Assembly (NCBI RefSeq): GCF_013294065.1
Contig: NZ_JABSNM010000003.1
Location: 229,459 to 289,372 of the forward strand
Length of the DNA stretch: 59,914 nucleotides
Origin: Sphaerotilus uruguayifluvii
Lineage (GTDB): Bacteria; Pseudomonadota; Gammaproteobacteria; Burkholderiales; Burkholderiaceae_C
Direction of reading: 5' to 3'
Below the pieces are notes generated by a model. The model saw nothing but the letters and a program-made list of their open reading frames with translations, was not told where the DNA came from and did not search any database. Shown piece after piece: positions 15,924-26,586 of the stretch. A program made the translations under genes and the position numbers. Each line of letters starts with the position of its first letter. The stretch's first letter is position 1.

Positions 15924-17018
15924 TCAGGTCGACTTCGACACGGTGATCGTCGGGAACTTCGACGAGTAGTCCTTGGCCTTGTCGGCGATCTTGATCGCCA
16001 CGCGGCGGGCGACGCTGCGGTAGAGCGCGGCGATCTCGCTGTCGGGCTCGGCCGCCACCGTCGGGCAGCCGGCGTCGGCCTGCTGGCGGATCGACAGGTT
16101 CAGCGGCAGGCTGCCGAGGTGGTCGATGCCGTATTCGGCCGCCATGCGCTTGCCGCCGTCGGCGCCGAAGATGTGCTCGACGTGGCCGCAGTTCGGGCAG
16201 CAGTAGACCGCCATGTTCTCGACCACGCCCAGGATCGGCACGCTGACCTTCTCGAACATCTTCAGGCCCTTCTTCGCATCGAGCAGCGCGATGTCCTGCG
16301 GCGTGGTGACGATGACCGCGCCGGTGACCGGCACCTTCTGCGCCAGCGTCAGCTGGATGTCGCCGGTGCCCGGGGGCATGTCGACGATCAGGTAGTCGAG
16401 GTCCTTCCAGTTCGTCTGGCGCAGCAGCTGCTCCAGGGCCTGGGTGGCCATCGGGCCGCGCCAGATCATGGCCTGGTCGTTGTCGACCAGGAAGCCGATC
16501 GACATCACCTGGATGCCGTGGCCGACCAGCGGCTCCATCGTCTTGCCGTCGTAGCTCTCGGGGCGAGCGCCGGTGATGCCCAGCAGCATCGGCTGGCTCG
16601 GGCCGTAGATGTCGGCGTCGACGATGCCGACGGTGGCGCCCTCGGCGGCCAGCGCCAGCGCGAGGTTGACGGCGGTCGTGCTCTTGCCGACGCCGCCCTT
16701 GCCGGAGGCGACGGCGACGATGTTCTTCACGCCGGGCAGCAGCTGCACGCCGCGCTGCACCGCATGCGCGGTGACCTTCCAGCTCACGTTGGCGCTGACA
16801 TTGCCGGCACCGGGCAGCGCACGCACCGCGTCGATCAGCGCACGGCGCAGGCCGTCGACCTGGGTGCGCGCCGGGTAGCCCAGCTCGACGTCGAAGGAGA
16901 CATCGCTGCCGTCGACCTTCAGGTTGCGCAGCTGCTTGCCGGAGACGAAGTCCTTGCCGGTGTTCGGATCCACCACGGTCTGGATCGCGGCGCGGACGGT
17001 GTTCTCGTTCAGGGACAT
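15924..17018 (-). CDS. apbC: Iron-sulfur cluster carrier protein ApbC/Mrp
   Basis: A 364-residue MIP18/DUF59-plus-ParA-like protein that carries and delivers [4Fe-4S] clusters. An N-terminal DUF59 domain covers about residues 1-90. The deviant Walker A motif ASGKGGVGKSTTAVNLALAL follows, then DADIYGPS, MPPGTGD and the cluster-binding CxxC in VYCCPNCGH. The length is typical. It stands alone and is convergent with the exported hypothetical gene. It lies upstream of metG across other genes; mrp and metG are often linked in proteobacteria. Confidence 0.96.
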   Translation of the reverse strand: MSLNENTVRAAIQTVVDPNTGKDFVSGKQLRNLKVDGSDVSFDVELGYPARTQVDGLRRALIDAVRALPGAGNVSANVSWKVTAHAVQRGVQLLPGVKNIVAVASGKGGVGKSTTAVNLALALAAEGATVGIVDADIYGPSQPMLLGITGARPESYDGKTMEPLVGHGIQVMSIGFLVDNDQAMIWRGPMATQALEQLLRQTNWKDLDYLIVDMPPGTGDIQLTLAQKVPVTGAVIVTTPQDIALLDAKKGLKMFEKVSVPILGVVENMAVYCCPNCGHVEHIFGADGGKRMAAEYGIDHLGSLPLNLSIRQQADAGCPTVAAEPDSEIAALYRSVARRVAIKIADKAKDYSSKFPTITVSKST

Positions 17019-17076
17019 GACGGGGAGGGCTTCGGAAAAACGTCGGGGAAACGTCGTTGGGGAAGCAAGCGCGACT

Positions 17077-18933
<1,857 letters not shown>

Positions 18934-19057
18934 CGACACCTTCCCGCGACCGGCGGCAACCACCATGCCGGCCTGTCGCGGTGAATCGGCCGCCGGGCGC
19001 CCGGATCAACCGTCCGGCGCGGCGTCGGCGGACGCGACGCGGCACGGCGTGACGGAT

Positions 19058-19369
19058 TCAGCGCGGATCGGCCTGCGCGTCGATCGCCACGTCGCCGTCG
19101 GCCAGCGCGACGCAGGGCAGCGTCCAGCCGCCCTCGGCGCGCTCCTCCGGACTCAGGCCGGGCCAGTCGACGCGGTAGCGCAGGTGATCCTGGCCGGCCG
19201 TGACCCGGCACAGGCAGGCGCGGCAGGTGCCGTTGCGGCAGGAGCTGCGCAGCCGCAGGCCGGCGGCGCGCGCGGCCTCCAGCAGCGACTGCCCCGGCGC
19301 CACCGGCACGCACCGGCCCAGCGCGGTCAGCGTCAGCATCGGTGCGGGAGAGGTCGTCGGAGGCGTCAT
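19058..19369 (-). CDS. [2Fe-2S] plant-type ferredoxin
   Basis: A 103-residue single-domain ferredoxin. Cluster ligands fit Cys44, Cys49, Cys52 (SSCRNGTCRACLC) and Cys86 (WTLPCVALA), the C-x4-C-x2-C...C pattern of plant-type ferredoxins. An additional Cys54 lies beside the third ligand. It would serve as an electron carrier for an unidentified oxygenase or reductase; no partner gene is adjacent. It is divergent from metG with a 75-bp gap. The first 10 residues before the in-frame Met11 are Pro/Thr-rich, so translation may start there instead. Confidence 0.9.
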   Translation of the reverse strand: MTPPTTSPAPMLTLTALGRCVPVAPGQSLLEAARAAGLRLRSSCRNGTCRACLCRVTAGQDHLRYRVDWPGLSPEERAEGGWTLPCVALADGDVAIDAQADPR

Positions 19370-19444
19370 GCGGCGACGATATCAGGGACGGCGCCCTAGA
19401 ATCGACGGCTTTCCTCCGCCACGAGCGCCCCCCGGACAGCCACC

Positions 19445-21514
19445 ATGACCCGCCAGCTCTTCGTCACCACCGCCCTGCCCTACGCCAACGGCAAGTTCCA
19501 CATCGGCCACATCATGGAGTACATCCAGGCCGACATCTGGGTGCGGTTCCAGCGCATGCGGGGCCACCAGGTCCACTTCGTCGGCGCCGACGACGCGCAC
19601 GGCGCGCCGATCATGATCGCCGCCGAGAAGGCCGGGAAGACGCCGCAGCAGTTCGTGGCCGACATCGCCGCCGGCCGCAAGGAATACCTCGACGGCTTCC
19701 ACATCAGCTTCGACAACTGGCACTCGACCGACGGCGTCGAGAACCACGAACTCGCGCAGGACATCTACCGCGGCCTGCGCGACAACGGCCTGATCGAGGT
19801 CCGCGCGATCGAGCAGTTCTTCGATCCCGACAAGGGCATGTTCCTGCCCGACCGCTTCATCAAGGGCGAATGCCCCAAGTGCGGCGCCAAGGACCAGTAC
19901 GGCGACTCCTGCGAGTCCTGCGGCGCCGTCTACGCGCCCACCGAGCTGAAGAACCCGTACTCGGCGCTGTCGGGCGCCACGCCGGTGCTCAAGACCAGCG
20001 ACCACTACTTCTTCAGGCTGTCGGACCCGCGCTGCGTCGAATTCCTGCAGAACTGGACCACCGAGCCGGGCAAGCTCCAGCCCGAGGTGCTCAACAAGAT
20101 CAAGGAATGGTTCACCAAGGATGAAGAGGGTCAGGGCGGCCTGGGCGACTGGGACATCAGCCGCGACGCACCCTACTTCGGCATCGAGATCCCGGACGCG
20201 CCGGGCAAGTTCTTCTATGTCTGGCTGGACGCGCCGATCGGCTACCTGGCCTCGCTGAAGAACTGGTTCGACAAGGGCGGCCCGGCCGCGAAGTACGGCG
20301 ACACCCGCAGCTTCGCCGAGTTCATGGCCTCGCCCGACATCGAGCAGTACCACTTCATCGGCAAGGACATCACCTACTTCCACACGCTGTTCTGGCCCGC
20401 GACGCTGCACTTCAGCGGCCGCAGAACGCCGACCAACGTCTTCGTGCACGGCTTCATGACCGTCAACAACGGCGAGAAGATGAGCAAGAGCCGCGGCACC
20501 GGCCTGGACCCGCTCAAGTACCTGTCGCTGGGCATGAACCCGGAGTGGCTGCGCTACTACATCGCCGCCAAGCTCAACTCGCATGTCGAGGACGTCGACT
20601 TCAACCGCGACGACTTCACCGCCCGCGTCAATGCCGACCTGATCGGCAAGTACGTCAACATCGCCTCGCGCGCGGCCGGCTTCATCGCCAAGCGCTTCGG
20701 CGGCCGGCTCAGCGCCGATGTCGGCGTCGAGGGCCGCGTGCTGCTCGACACGCTGCGCGCGCACCGCGACACGGTCACGGGCCTCTACGAGGCGCGCGAG
20801 TTCGGCAAGGTGCTGCGCGAGATCATGGCGCTGGCCGATCGCGTCAACGAGTACGTCGACCAGAACAAGCCCTGGGAGATCGCCAAGCAGGCCGGCCAGG
20901 ACGCGGTGCTGCAGGACGTCTGCACCGTCTGCATCGAGGCCTTCCGCCTGCTGACCATCTACCTCAAGCCGGTGCTGCCGGCGCTGGCTGCACAGGTCGA
21001 GGCCTTCCTGCAGGTCGAGCCGCTGGACTTCCACGCCACCGAGCGCGCGCTGGGCGCGCACGTCATCGGCAGCTATCAGCACCTGATGCAGCGCGTCGAT
21101 CCGAAGCTGCTCGAAGAACTCTTCGCCGCGCCCGAGCCCGAGAAGCTCATCCCCGGCGGCGAGGAACTGGCCCCCGAGATCAAGATCGACGACTTCACCA
21201 AGGTCGACCTGCGCATCGCCAAGATCGTCAAGGCCGAGACGGTGGACGGCTCGACCAAGCTGCTGCGCCTGACGCTCGACGTCGGCGAAGGCCGCACGCG
21301 CAACGTCTTCAGCGGCATCGCCGGCGCCTACAAGCCCGAAGACCTGACCGGCAAGCTGACCGTGATGGTGGCCAATCTCGCCCCGCGCAAGATGAAGTTC
21401 GGCGTCAGCGAAGGCATGGTGCTGGCCGCCAGCCATGCGGACGAGAAGGCCAACCCCGGCGTCTTCGTGCTGGAGCCCTTCCCCGGCGCGCAGCCGGGCA
21501 TGCGCGTGCGCTGA
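19445..21514 (+). CDS. metG: Methionyl-tRNA synthetase
   Basis: A 689-residue class I synthetase that charges tRNA-Met. The ATP-binding motif HIGH is at residues 19-22 and KMSKS at 345-349. A zinc knuckle CPKC...CESC uses Cys143, 146, 156 and 159. The C-terminal part carries the dimerising tRNA-binding domain ([16 protein letters not shown] to SEGMVLAAS), as in E. coli. A TAGAAT -10-like element lies about 45 bp upstream. The gene is complete, and the length matches long MetG1-type enzymes. It ends at a strong hairpin shared with the convergent isochorismatase-like gene. Confidence 0.98.
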   Translation: MTRQLFVTTALPYANGKFHIGHIMEYIQADIWVRFQRMRGHQVHFVGADDAHGAPIMIAAEKAGKTPQQFVADIAAGRKEYLDGFHISFDNWHSTDGVENHELAQDIYRGLRDNGLIEVRAIEQFFDPDKGMFLPDRFIKGECPKCGAKDQYGDSCESCGAVYAPTELKNPYSALSGATPVLKTSDHYFFRLSDPRCVEFLQNWTTEPGKLQPEVLNKIKEWFTKDEEGQGGLGDWDISRDAPYFGIEIPDAPGKFFYVWLDAPIGYLASLKNWFDKGGPAAKYGDTRSFAEFMASPDIEQYHFIGKDITYFHTLFWPATLHFSGRRTPTNVFVHGFMTVNNGEKMSKSRGTGLDPLKYLSLGMNPEWLRYYIAAKLNSHVEDVDFNRDDFTARVNADLIGKYVNIASRAAGFIAKRFGGRLSADVGVEGRVLLDTLRAHRDTVTGLYEAREFGKVLREIMALADRVNEYVDQNKPWEIAKQAGQDAVLQDVCTVCIEAFRLLTIYLKPVLPALAAQVEAFLQVEPLDFHATERALGAHVIGSYQHLMQRVDPKLLEELFAAPEPEKLIPGGEELAPEIKIDDFTKVDLRIAKIVKAETVDGSTKLLRLTLDVGEGRTRNVFSGIAGAYKPEDLTGKLTVMVANLAPRKMKFGVSEGMVLAASHADEKANPGVFVLEPFPGAQPGMRVR

Positions 21515-21524
21515 AGCACGCCCG

Positions 21525-21565
21525 CGCTGCTGCCGCTGCCGCTCAGCGCACCAGCGGCAGCAGCG
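21525..21565. terminator. Perfect 14-bp hairpin between metG and the isochorismatase-like gene
   Basis: CGCTGCTGCCGCTG (21525-21538) and CAGCGGCAGCAGCG (21552-21565) are a perfect 14-bp inverted repeat with a 13-nt loop. It begins 10 bp after the metG stop, and its right arm encodes the last codons of the convergent gene. It is a good candidate for a bidirectional terminator even though no U-tract follows. Confidence 0.65.
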
Positions 21566-22097
21566 CGCGGAAGTCCGCGGTGCCGGCGCGCTCCAGCCAC
21601 TCGTAGATCACCATCTCGGTGGTGACGATCTCGGCGCCGTGGCGGGCCAGCCGCGCCAGGCCCGCCTCCCGGTTCGCCCGGGTGCGCGAGGAGCTGGCGT
21701 CGGCCACCACCGCCAGCGCGAAGCCCGCCTCGAGCAGGCCCAGGCCGGTCTGCAGCACGCAGATGTGCGCCTCCATGCCGGTCAGGACGATCTGGCTGCG
21801 CCCGAAGCCGCGCAGCCGCTCGAGAAAGCCCGGCTCGCGGGTCGCGCCGAAGTGGATCTTCTCGATCACCGTCGCGCCCGCCGCGGCCATCGGCGCCTGC
21901 AGCGGCCCGACCGTCGCGCCCAGGCCCTGCGGATAGTGCTCGGTCACGAGCACCGGCACCTGCAGAGGCTGCGCCGCCTGCAGCAGCCGGCGGTTGTTCT
22001 CCACCGCCGCCGCGCCCTCGTCGATCGCCGGCGCCAGCCGCGCCTGCACGTCGACCACCAGCAGCAGCGAGCGCCGCACGTCCATCGTCGTCTGCAT
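21543..22097 (-). CDS. Isochorismatase-like cysteine hydrolase
   Basis: A 184-residue protein of the isochorismatase-like hydrolase fold. The catalytic triad is visible: Asp16 in LLLVVDVQARL, Lys80 in VIEKIHFG and Cys113 in GMEAHICVLQT. The length suits YcaC/nicotinamidase-type single-domain members that hydrolyse amides or related C-N bonds. Its substrate is unknown. It is convergent with metG and divergent from the PH-domain gene. The intact triad makes an active enzyme likely. Confidence 0.9.
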   Translation of the reverse strand: MQTTMDVRRSLLLVVDVQARLAPAIDEGAAAVENNRRLLQAAQPLQVPVLVTEHYPQGLGATVGPLQAPMAAAGATVIEKIHFGATREPGFLERLRGFGRSQIVLTGMEAHICVLQTGLGLLEAGFALAVVADASSSRTRANREAGLARLARHGAEIVTTEMVIYEWLERAGTADFRALLPLVR

Positions 22098-22209
22098 CGT
22101 TCCCGTCCTTTGCGCTGTCCTGCCCTGATCGGACTATGCTGCGCTGCCGCGCCCCTTGCGGCCCATCCGTGATTCCTCCAATGATTTCTCCAGTTCCGGG
22201 AGACTGAGC

Positions 22210-22818
22210 ATGTTCAAGAAGCTGGCCTCCGAGGCCCTCGGCCTGAGCGACATCGGCACCATCGTCCAGCCCAGGGACTACGGCAGCGTCGACGCCGACG
22301 ACTACCTCTTCCACGAGGACGGCGAGAAGATCTTCTTCCTGATCAAGTCGCGCAAGGACGAGTACTGCTTCACCAACCTGGCGCTGATCCATGTCGACGG
22401 CGACTCGGCCGTCTCGTCCAAGCGCACCATCAAGCGCCACGACTACGCCGACTCGGTCATCGAGCGCGTCACCATCGAGACCGCCGGCACCGTCGACATG
22501 GACGTGGAGCTGAAGTTCTCGATCGGCGGCACCGCCTTCAGCATCGACGTGCGCAAGCAGTTCCTCGAGCAGCTCAAGGACGTCTACAAGGCGCTGATCG
22601 CCATCGGCCGGCTGCAGGCGCGCGACGAGGAGAGCCGCAGCAACGCCTTCAAGGTGCTCGGCGCGATGTCGTCGATGTACCGCATCGGCCAGGTCGGCCT
22701 GCCGCGCGACCTGCCCGACCAGTTCAACGCGCTGCTCGACAACCTCAACGAGGCGGTCCATGTGCGCCACACCCGGCGCGACTTCGGCGAGGTGTTCGGG
22801 CGCTACATCCACGCCTGA
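22210..22818 (+). CDS. Bacterial PH-domain protein
   Basis: A 202-residue protein that resembles the bacterial pleckstrin-homology (bPH_1 / DUF1696) family, judged from the ATNL-like segments GEKIFFLIKSRKDEYCFTNLALIHVDG and SIGGTAFSIDVRKQF shown here only in part. It has no signal peptide or membrane segment. Family members are thought to be cytoplasmic, often oligomeric, with unclear function. ATG at 22210 follows GGGAG at a normal distance; an upstream in-frame start at 22156 lacks one. It is convergent with cti, with a gap of 12 bp. Confidence 0.75.
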   Translation: MFKKLASEALGLSDIGTIVQPRDYGSVDADDYLFHEDGEKIFFLIKSRKDEYCFTNLALIHVDGDSAVSSKRTIKRHDYADSVIERVTIETAGTVDMDVELKFSIGGTAFSIDVRKQFLEQLKDVYKALIAIGRLQARDEESRSNAFKVLGAMSSMYRIGQVGLPRDLPDQFNALLDNLNEAVHVRHTRRDFGEVFGRYIHA

Positions 22819-22830
22819 CACGCCCCTGGC

Positions 22831-25257
22831 TCAGCGATTCTCCAGCCGGCTCCAGTCCAGCAGACCGGCCTCGTCCGGATCGGTGCGCGCGTAGGCGTCC
22901 ATCAGCGCGTCGCTCTCGGCCCAGAAGCGCGCGCTGGTGCGGCGCACCGCCCAGCGGTCGGCCAGCGCACGGTAGTCGGCCTCGGAACGCAGTCCGGCCA
23001 GCGTGGCGGCCAGCGCCGGCAGCTCGTCGACGCGCAGACGCAGCAGCGCGTTCGGATAGGCACCGAGCACGCCGGGCACGACCGTCAGCGTGTTCTCCTC
23101 GGGCACCAGCATCGCCTTCTCGCGCAGCAGCGTGCTGACGTTGCGGTGCGCGGTGTTGCGCAGCACGCTGTAGTAGCGCGGCGCGGCGCCCGGCGGCTGC
23201 GCGGGCGCGTCGATCCTCAGCACCACGGCCTCCGGCCACCACTGCAGGCTCGCTCCGCGCACCGCCGCGAGCCGCTGCAGGCCCTGGCGCTCGGCCGCGT
23301 CGGGCACCTGCGCGGCGCCGAGGTCCATGCGGTGCTCGAGCGCACCGGCGCCCTCCAGGCGGCGCTGCAGCAGCCCGAACAGGTGCAGCTTCGGATCGAC
23401 GCCGGGCGGGAAGGCAATGCCGGTCTCGGCGTCGAAGCGGTACGGGCCGCCGAGGATGCGCTGGCGCACCTCGTCGCCCACGCCGCGGTACCAGTCGTCG
23501 CGCAGCGGCTGGCGCGCCGCGCGCGGCATCAGCATCAGGAAGTTGGCCTCGCCCTCCATGCGCAGGAAGTCCATCGCCAGGCGCGTCTGCAGCTGGTGCG
23601 CGGTGTTGCCGTAGACGTCGTAGCCGGCCACCAGCAGGTAGAAGATGCGCTCGAGCAGCGGATAGCCGATCACCCAGGCGGTGCGCGGCGGCTCGCCGAC
23701 CAGGCCCTGCACGACGGTGGCGCTGTCGAAGTGGCGCATCACCGTCAGCGCGGCGTTGCGGTTGCCGCCCTCGCCGCGCCAGACGAAGTCGGCGGTGATG
23801 CGGTGCGGCCCGCCGAAGCGCTCGGACAGCGCCTGCGTCTTGGTCGCCAGCAGCCGGTCCTCGGCCCGGGCGACGTCGCGCCAGGCCAGCAGGCTGGCGT
23901 CGGGCCCCTCGGCCGCCGGCAGCCGCATCACCTCGCCCTCGCGCGCCACCGCCTGCGCCGCGTCGTCGTCGGCGCCGAGCGCCGGATCGACGAAGAAGAC
24001 CCAGAAGCGGTCGCGGATCACGTCCAGCGCCACCGGGCCGCGGCAGACCGGACCCTTGATGAAGTTCATGACGAAGAAGCCCGCGTCGTCGAGCAGGAAG
24101 CGGTAGCGCGAGGCCATCGGCAGCGCGACGAAGGTGCGGAACGGGTTGGACGCGGTCTCCGGCCGGTAGTCCGGCAGCGCATCGACCGCGAAGGGCTCGT
24201 CGACGAACCAGCGTGTCCAGCGCGCCAGCCGCGCCGGCGACAGCACATAGGGCATGTGCGTCTTGGCCAGCACCGTCTCGCGGTCGGGCACCAGCCGATA
24301 CCAGGGCCGCGCGACGCCGGGATCGTCGTAGGGCCGCCGCGTCGGCAGGATGCGCACCGGCTCGCCCGGCGGCGTGCCCGAGCGCACCAGGCGGAAGTTC
24401 TGGCGCTGCGCGTCGCCCTCGAACACCAGATGGCCGAGGAAGAGGTGCTCGTACAGATAGCGGCCGACGAGCAGGCGGCGGCGCGCCTGCGGGCTGTCGG
24501 GCCGGATCGCGGCGCCGTTGAGGAAGTCCTCCCAGGTGCGCACCTGGCGCGCCAGCGCCTCGGGCAGCGCAGGCTCGGGCTCGGCCGGCGCGCCCGCCTG
24601 CAGCCAGCGCGCGATCGTCTGGCGCTCGGGCGCGCTCAGGGCCGGCAGCCCGTAGGGCATGCCGGCGCGCGGATGGCGACGCGCATGCTCGTCGAACTCG
24701 TCGCGGCGCGGGCAGACGTTGTCGCGGTCCAGCGAGAAGTCGAACTCGTCGCCGTCGAGCACCGGCCCCTCGGGCAGCGGACCGGACTCCTTCAGCGCCA
24801 GCACCTGCCACAGCAGGCTGTCGGACAGCGCACGCCCCGCCGCCGGATCGTGCTCGTCGAGCACCGGGCTGAAGCCGCGCTCGCGCCACTGCGAGGCCCG
24901 CTGCGCGTCGATGCCCAGCCGGGTCGTCGGCGCGTCCTTCAGCCGCAGGTGATCGTAGACGGCGGCCTTGCTCAGACCGCGCGCCAGGCCCTCCCAGCTG
25001 CCGAGCTTGAGCTGGCACGGCGCGTCGTAGCAGCCATGGCAGACGACGCAGCGGCGCTCGAGCAGCGGGCGGATGTCGCGGTCGTAGACGGGAGCGCCGG
25101 GGCGCGGCGCCGGCGCCTGGTCGAGCCGGGTCGGGATGACCGGATCGGCGCGCCCCTCGAGCAGCAGCATCGACAGCAGCGCGCCCGCCAGCAGCAGCAT
25201 CGCGCCCAGGACAAGCCGGCGGCGCAGCGCGCGGGCGGAAGGATCGGCAGGCACCAT
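22831..25257 (-). CDS. cti: Fatty acid cis/trans isomerase
   Basis: An 808-residue periplasmic haem protein of the Cti family. This enzyme turns cis unsaturated fatty acids of membrane phospholipids into trans isomers as a rapid response to solvent or heat stress. An N-terminal membrane/signal segment (RRRLVLGAMLLLAGALLSML) precedes the haem-binding motif CVVCHGC, the Cti CxxCH site. Family blocks such as NFIKGPVCRGPVALDVI and YGNTAHQLQTRLAMDFLRMEGE follow. The start at 25257 is preferred because TAGAAT on this strand (25268-25273) overlaps the alternative ATG at 25269; if that -10 is real the message is nearly leaderless. Full length, no break seen. Confidence 0.95.
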   Translation of the reverse strand: MVPADPSARALRRRLVLGAMLLLAGALLSMLLLEGRADPVIPTRLDQAPAPRPGAPVYDRDIRPLLERRCVVCHGCYDAPCQLKLGSWEGLARGLSKAAVYDHLRLKDAPTTRLGIDAQRASQWRERGFSPVLDEHDPAAGRALSDSLLWQVLALKESGPLPEGPVLDGDEFDFSLDRDNVCPRRDEFDEHARRHPRAGMPYGLPALSAPERQTIARWLQAGAPAEPEPALPEALARQVRTWEDFLNGAAIRPDSPQARRRLLVGRYLYEHLFLGHLVFEGDAQRQNFRLVRSGTPPGEPVRILPTRRPYDDPGVARPWYRLVPDRETVLAKTHMPYVLSPARLARWTRWFVDEPFAVDALPDYRPETASNPFRTFVALPMASRYRFLLDDAGFFVMNFIKGPVCRGPVALDVIRDRFWVFFVDPALGADDDAAQAVAREGEVMRLPAAEGPDASLLAWRDVARAEDRLLATKTQALSERFGGPHRITADFVWRGEGGNRNAALTVMRHFDSATVVQGLVGEPPRTAWVIGYPLLERIFYLLVAGYDVYGNTAHQLQTRLAMDFLRMEGEANFLMLMPRAARQPLRDDWYRGVGDEVRQRILGGPYRFDAETGIAFPPGVDPKLHLFGLLQRRLEGAGALEHRMDLGAAQVPDAAERQGLQRLAAVRGASLQWWPEAVVLRIDAPAQPPGAAPRYYSVLRNTAHRNVSTLLREKAMLVPEENTLTVVPGVLGAYPNALLRLRVDELPALAATLAGLRSEADYRALADRWAVRRTSARFWAESDALMDAYARTDPDEAGLLDWSRLENR

Positions 25258-25298
25258 GGTGGGACCCATTCTAGGCGGGCGCCTGCGACAATCGCCCG

Positions 25299-26111
25299 AT
25301 GCCCCGCTTCGCCGCCAACCTGACGATGCTCTATGGCGAGCATCCCTTTCTCGACCGCTTCGCCGCCGCCGCCGCGGACGGCTTCGAGGGCGTCGAGTTC
25401 CTGTTTCCCTATGCGTTCGCGCCGGCGGACCTGGCCGCGCGGCTGCGCGGGCACGGCCTCGCGCAGGTGCTGTTCAACGCGCCGCCCGGCGACTGGGACG
25501 CCGGCGAGCGCGGCCTGGCCGCCCTGCCCGGGCGCGAGGACGAGTTCCGCAGCGGCTTCCTGCAGGCGCTGGACTATGCCGAGGCGCTCGACTGCACGCG
25601 CCTGCACGTCATGGCGGGCCTGGCGCCGGCCGGCGTCGAGCGGGCACGGCTGCAGGCCACCTACGAGGCCAACCTCGCCTGGGCCGCCGCCCAGGCCGCC
25701 GCCGCGGGCCGCGACGTGCTGATCGAGCCGATCAACCCGCGCGACATGCCCGGCTACGTCCTCACCCGCCAGGACGAGGCACACCGGATCGTGCAGGCCC
25801 TGGGCGCACCGAACCTGAAGGTGCAGATGGACCTCTACCACTGCCAGATCGTCGAGGGCGACCTGGCCACGCGCATCCGCGAGCACCTGCCCGGCGGGCG
25901 CATCGGCCACTTCCAGATCGCCGGCGTGCCGATGCGCCACGAGCCCGACCTGGGCGAGCTGAACTTCCCCTACCTGTTCGACCTCATCGACGAGGTCGCG
26001 GCCACCTGCGGCTGGCAGGGCTGGATCGGCTGCGAGTACCGGCCGGCGCGGGGCGCCGTTGCCGGCGGCACCTCGGCCGGCCTGGGCTGGCTGCGCGCGC
26101 GCCGCGGCTGA
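25299..26111 (+). CDS. Hydroxypyruvate isomerase-like TIM-barrel protein
   Basis: A 270-residue AP-endonuclease-2 type TIM barrel of the Hyi/OtnI family, starting [21 protein letters not shown]. Conserved metal and active-site segments include [28 protein letters not shown] and GHFQIAGVP, and the C-terminal GWIGCEYRP. Such enzymes isomerise hydroxypyruvate to tartronate semialdehyde or 2-oxotetronate to 3-oxotetronate; the substrate here cannot be decided. No glyoxylate or tetronate genes are adjacent. GACAAT lies 6 nt before the ATG, so a short leader is likely. It is divergent from cti across 41 bp. Confidence 0.9.
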   Translation: MPRFAANLTMLYGEHPFLDRFAAAAADGFEGVEFLFPYAFAPADLAARLRGHGLAQVLFNAPPGDWDAGERGLAALPGREDEFRSGFLQALDYAEALDCTRLHVMAGLAPAGVERARLQATYEANLAWAAAQAAAAGRDVLIEPINPRDMPGYVLTRQDEAHRIVQALGAPNLKVQMDLYHCQIVEGDLATRIREHLPGGRIGHFQIAGVPMRHEPDLGELNFPYLFDLIDEVAATCGWQGWIGCEYRPARGAVAGGTSAGLGWLRARRG

Positions 26112-26136
26112 GTCCGGCGCGCCTCAGCGCCGCGGC
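26101..26136. terminator. GC hairpin between Hyi-like and DUF2256 genes
   Basis: GCCGCGGCTGAG (26101-26112) pairs with CTCAGCGCCGCGGC (26123-26136), leaving a 2-nt bulge and a 10-nt loop. It spans the stop codon of the Hyi-like gene and reaches into the end of the convergent DUF2256 gene. Likely a bidirectional terminator; there is no U-tract. Confidence 0.55.
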
Positions 26137-26333
26137 CCGCCGCGCCGGCAGGCCTCGGAGCAGAACTTCACCTCGTCCCAGCAGCGCGCCCAGGCGCGGC
26201 GCCAGCTCATCGTGCGTCCGCAGGCGGCACAGGGCTTGCTCGGCAGGAAGGACTTGTTGCCGCGGAAGCGGTCCGGCGAGACCGGCCGGGCCGACGATCG
26301 GGAAGACGAGGTGCGCGAGGACATGGCGCGCAT
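26124..26333 (-). CDS. DUF2256 small zinc-ribbon-like protein
   Basis: A 69-residue protein whose core matches DUF2256: KSFLPSKPCAACGRTMSW, then WARCWDEVKFCSEACRR. The four cysteines (CAAC and CSEAC types) look like a metal-binding knuckle. Family members are short and uncharacterised. The N-terminal 22 residues are Ser/Arg-rich and unlike the family, so the true start could lie further downstream; an in-frame ATG is at 26324. It is convergent with the hydroxypyruvate isomerase-like gene. Confidence 0.85.
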   Translation of the reverse strand: MRAMSSRTSSSRSSARPVSPDRFRGNKSFLPSKPCAACGRTMSWRRAWARCWDEVKFCSEACRRGGPRR

Positions 26334-26586
26334 CGTCGGCGATCACCGCCGCCCGCGGCGACAGGCGCGCGAATTCACCAAGCCTGCGCCCTGCCATCGC
26401 GATGCACAATCAGGACACCATGTCCACCGCGACACCTGCGCGCACCCGGATCCGCCCGATCAGCCGACGGCGGCGCTTCATCGCGCTGAGGCACCACTGC
26501 GGTCCGCCCGCGCCGCACTCCCGCTGAAGCCCCGCCCGGCGTCCCGCCTGCGGACGCCGCATTCCCTCTGGCCTTCCGGAGTGACC

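Noticed and set aside
26402-26527. Small basic ORF of 41 codons before the SulP gene
   Set aside because: It begins with ATG, but there is no convincing ribosome binding site or recognised family, and it overlaps the probable promoter region of the SulP gene.
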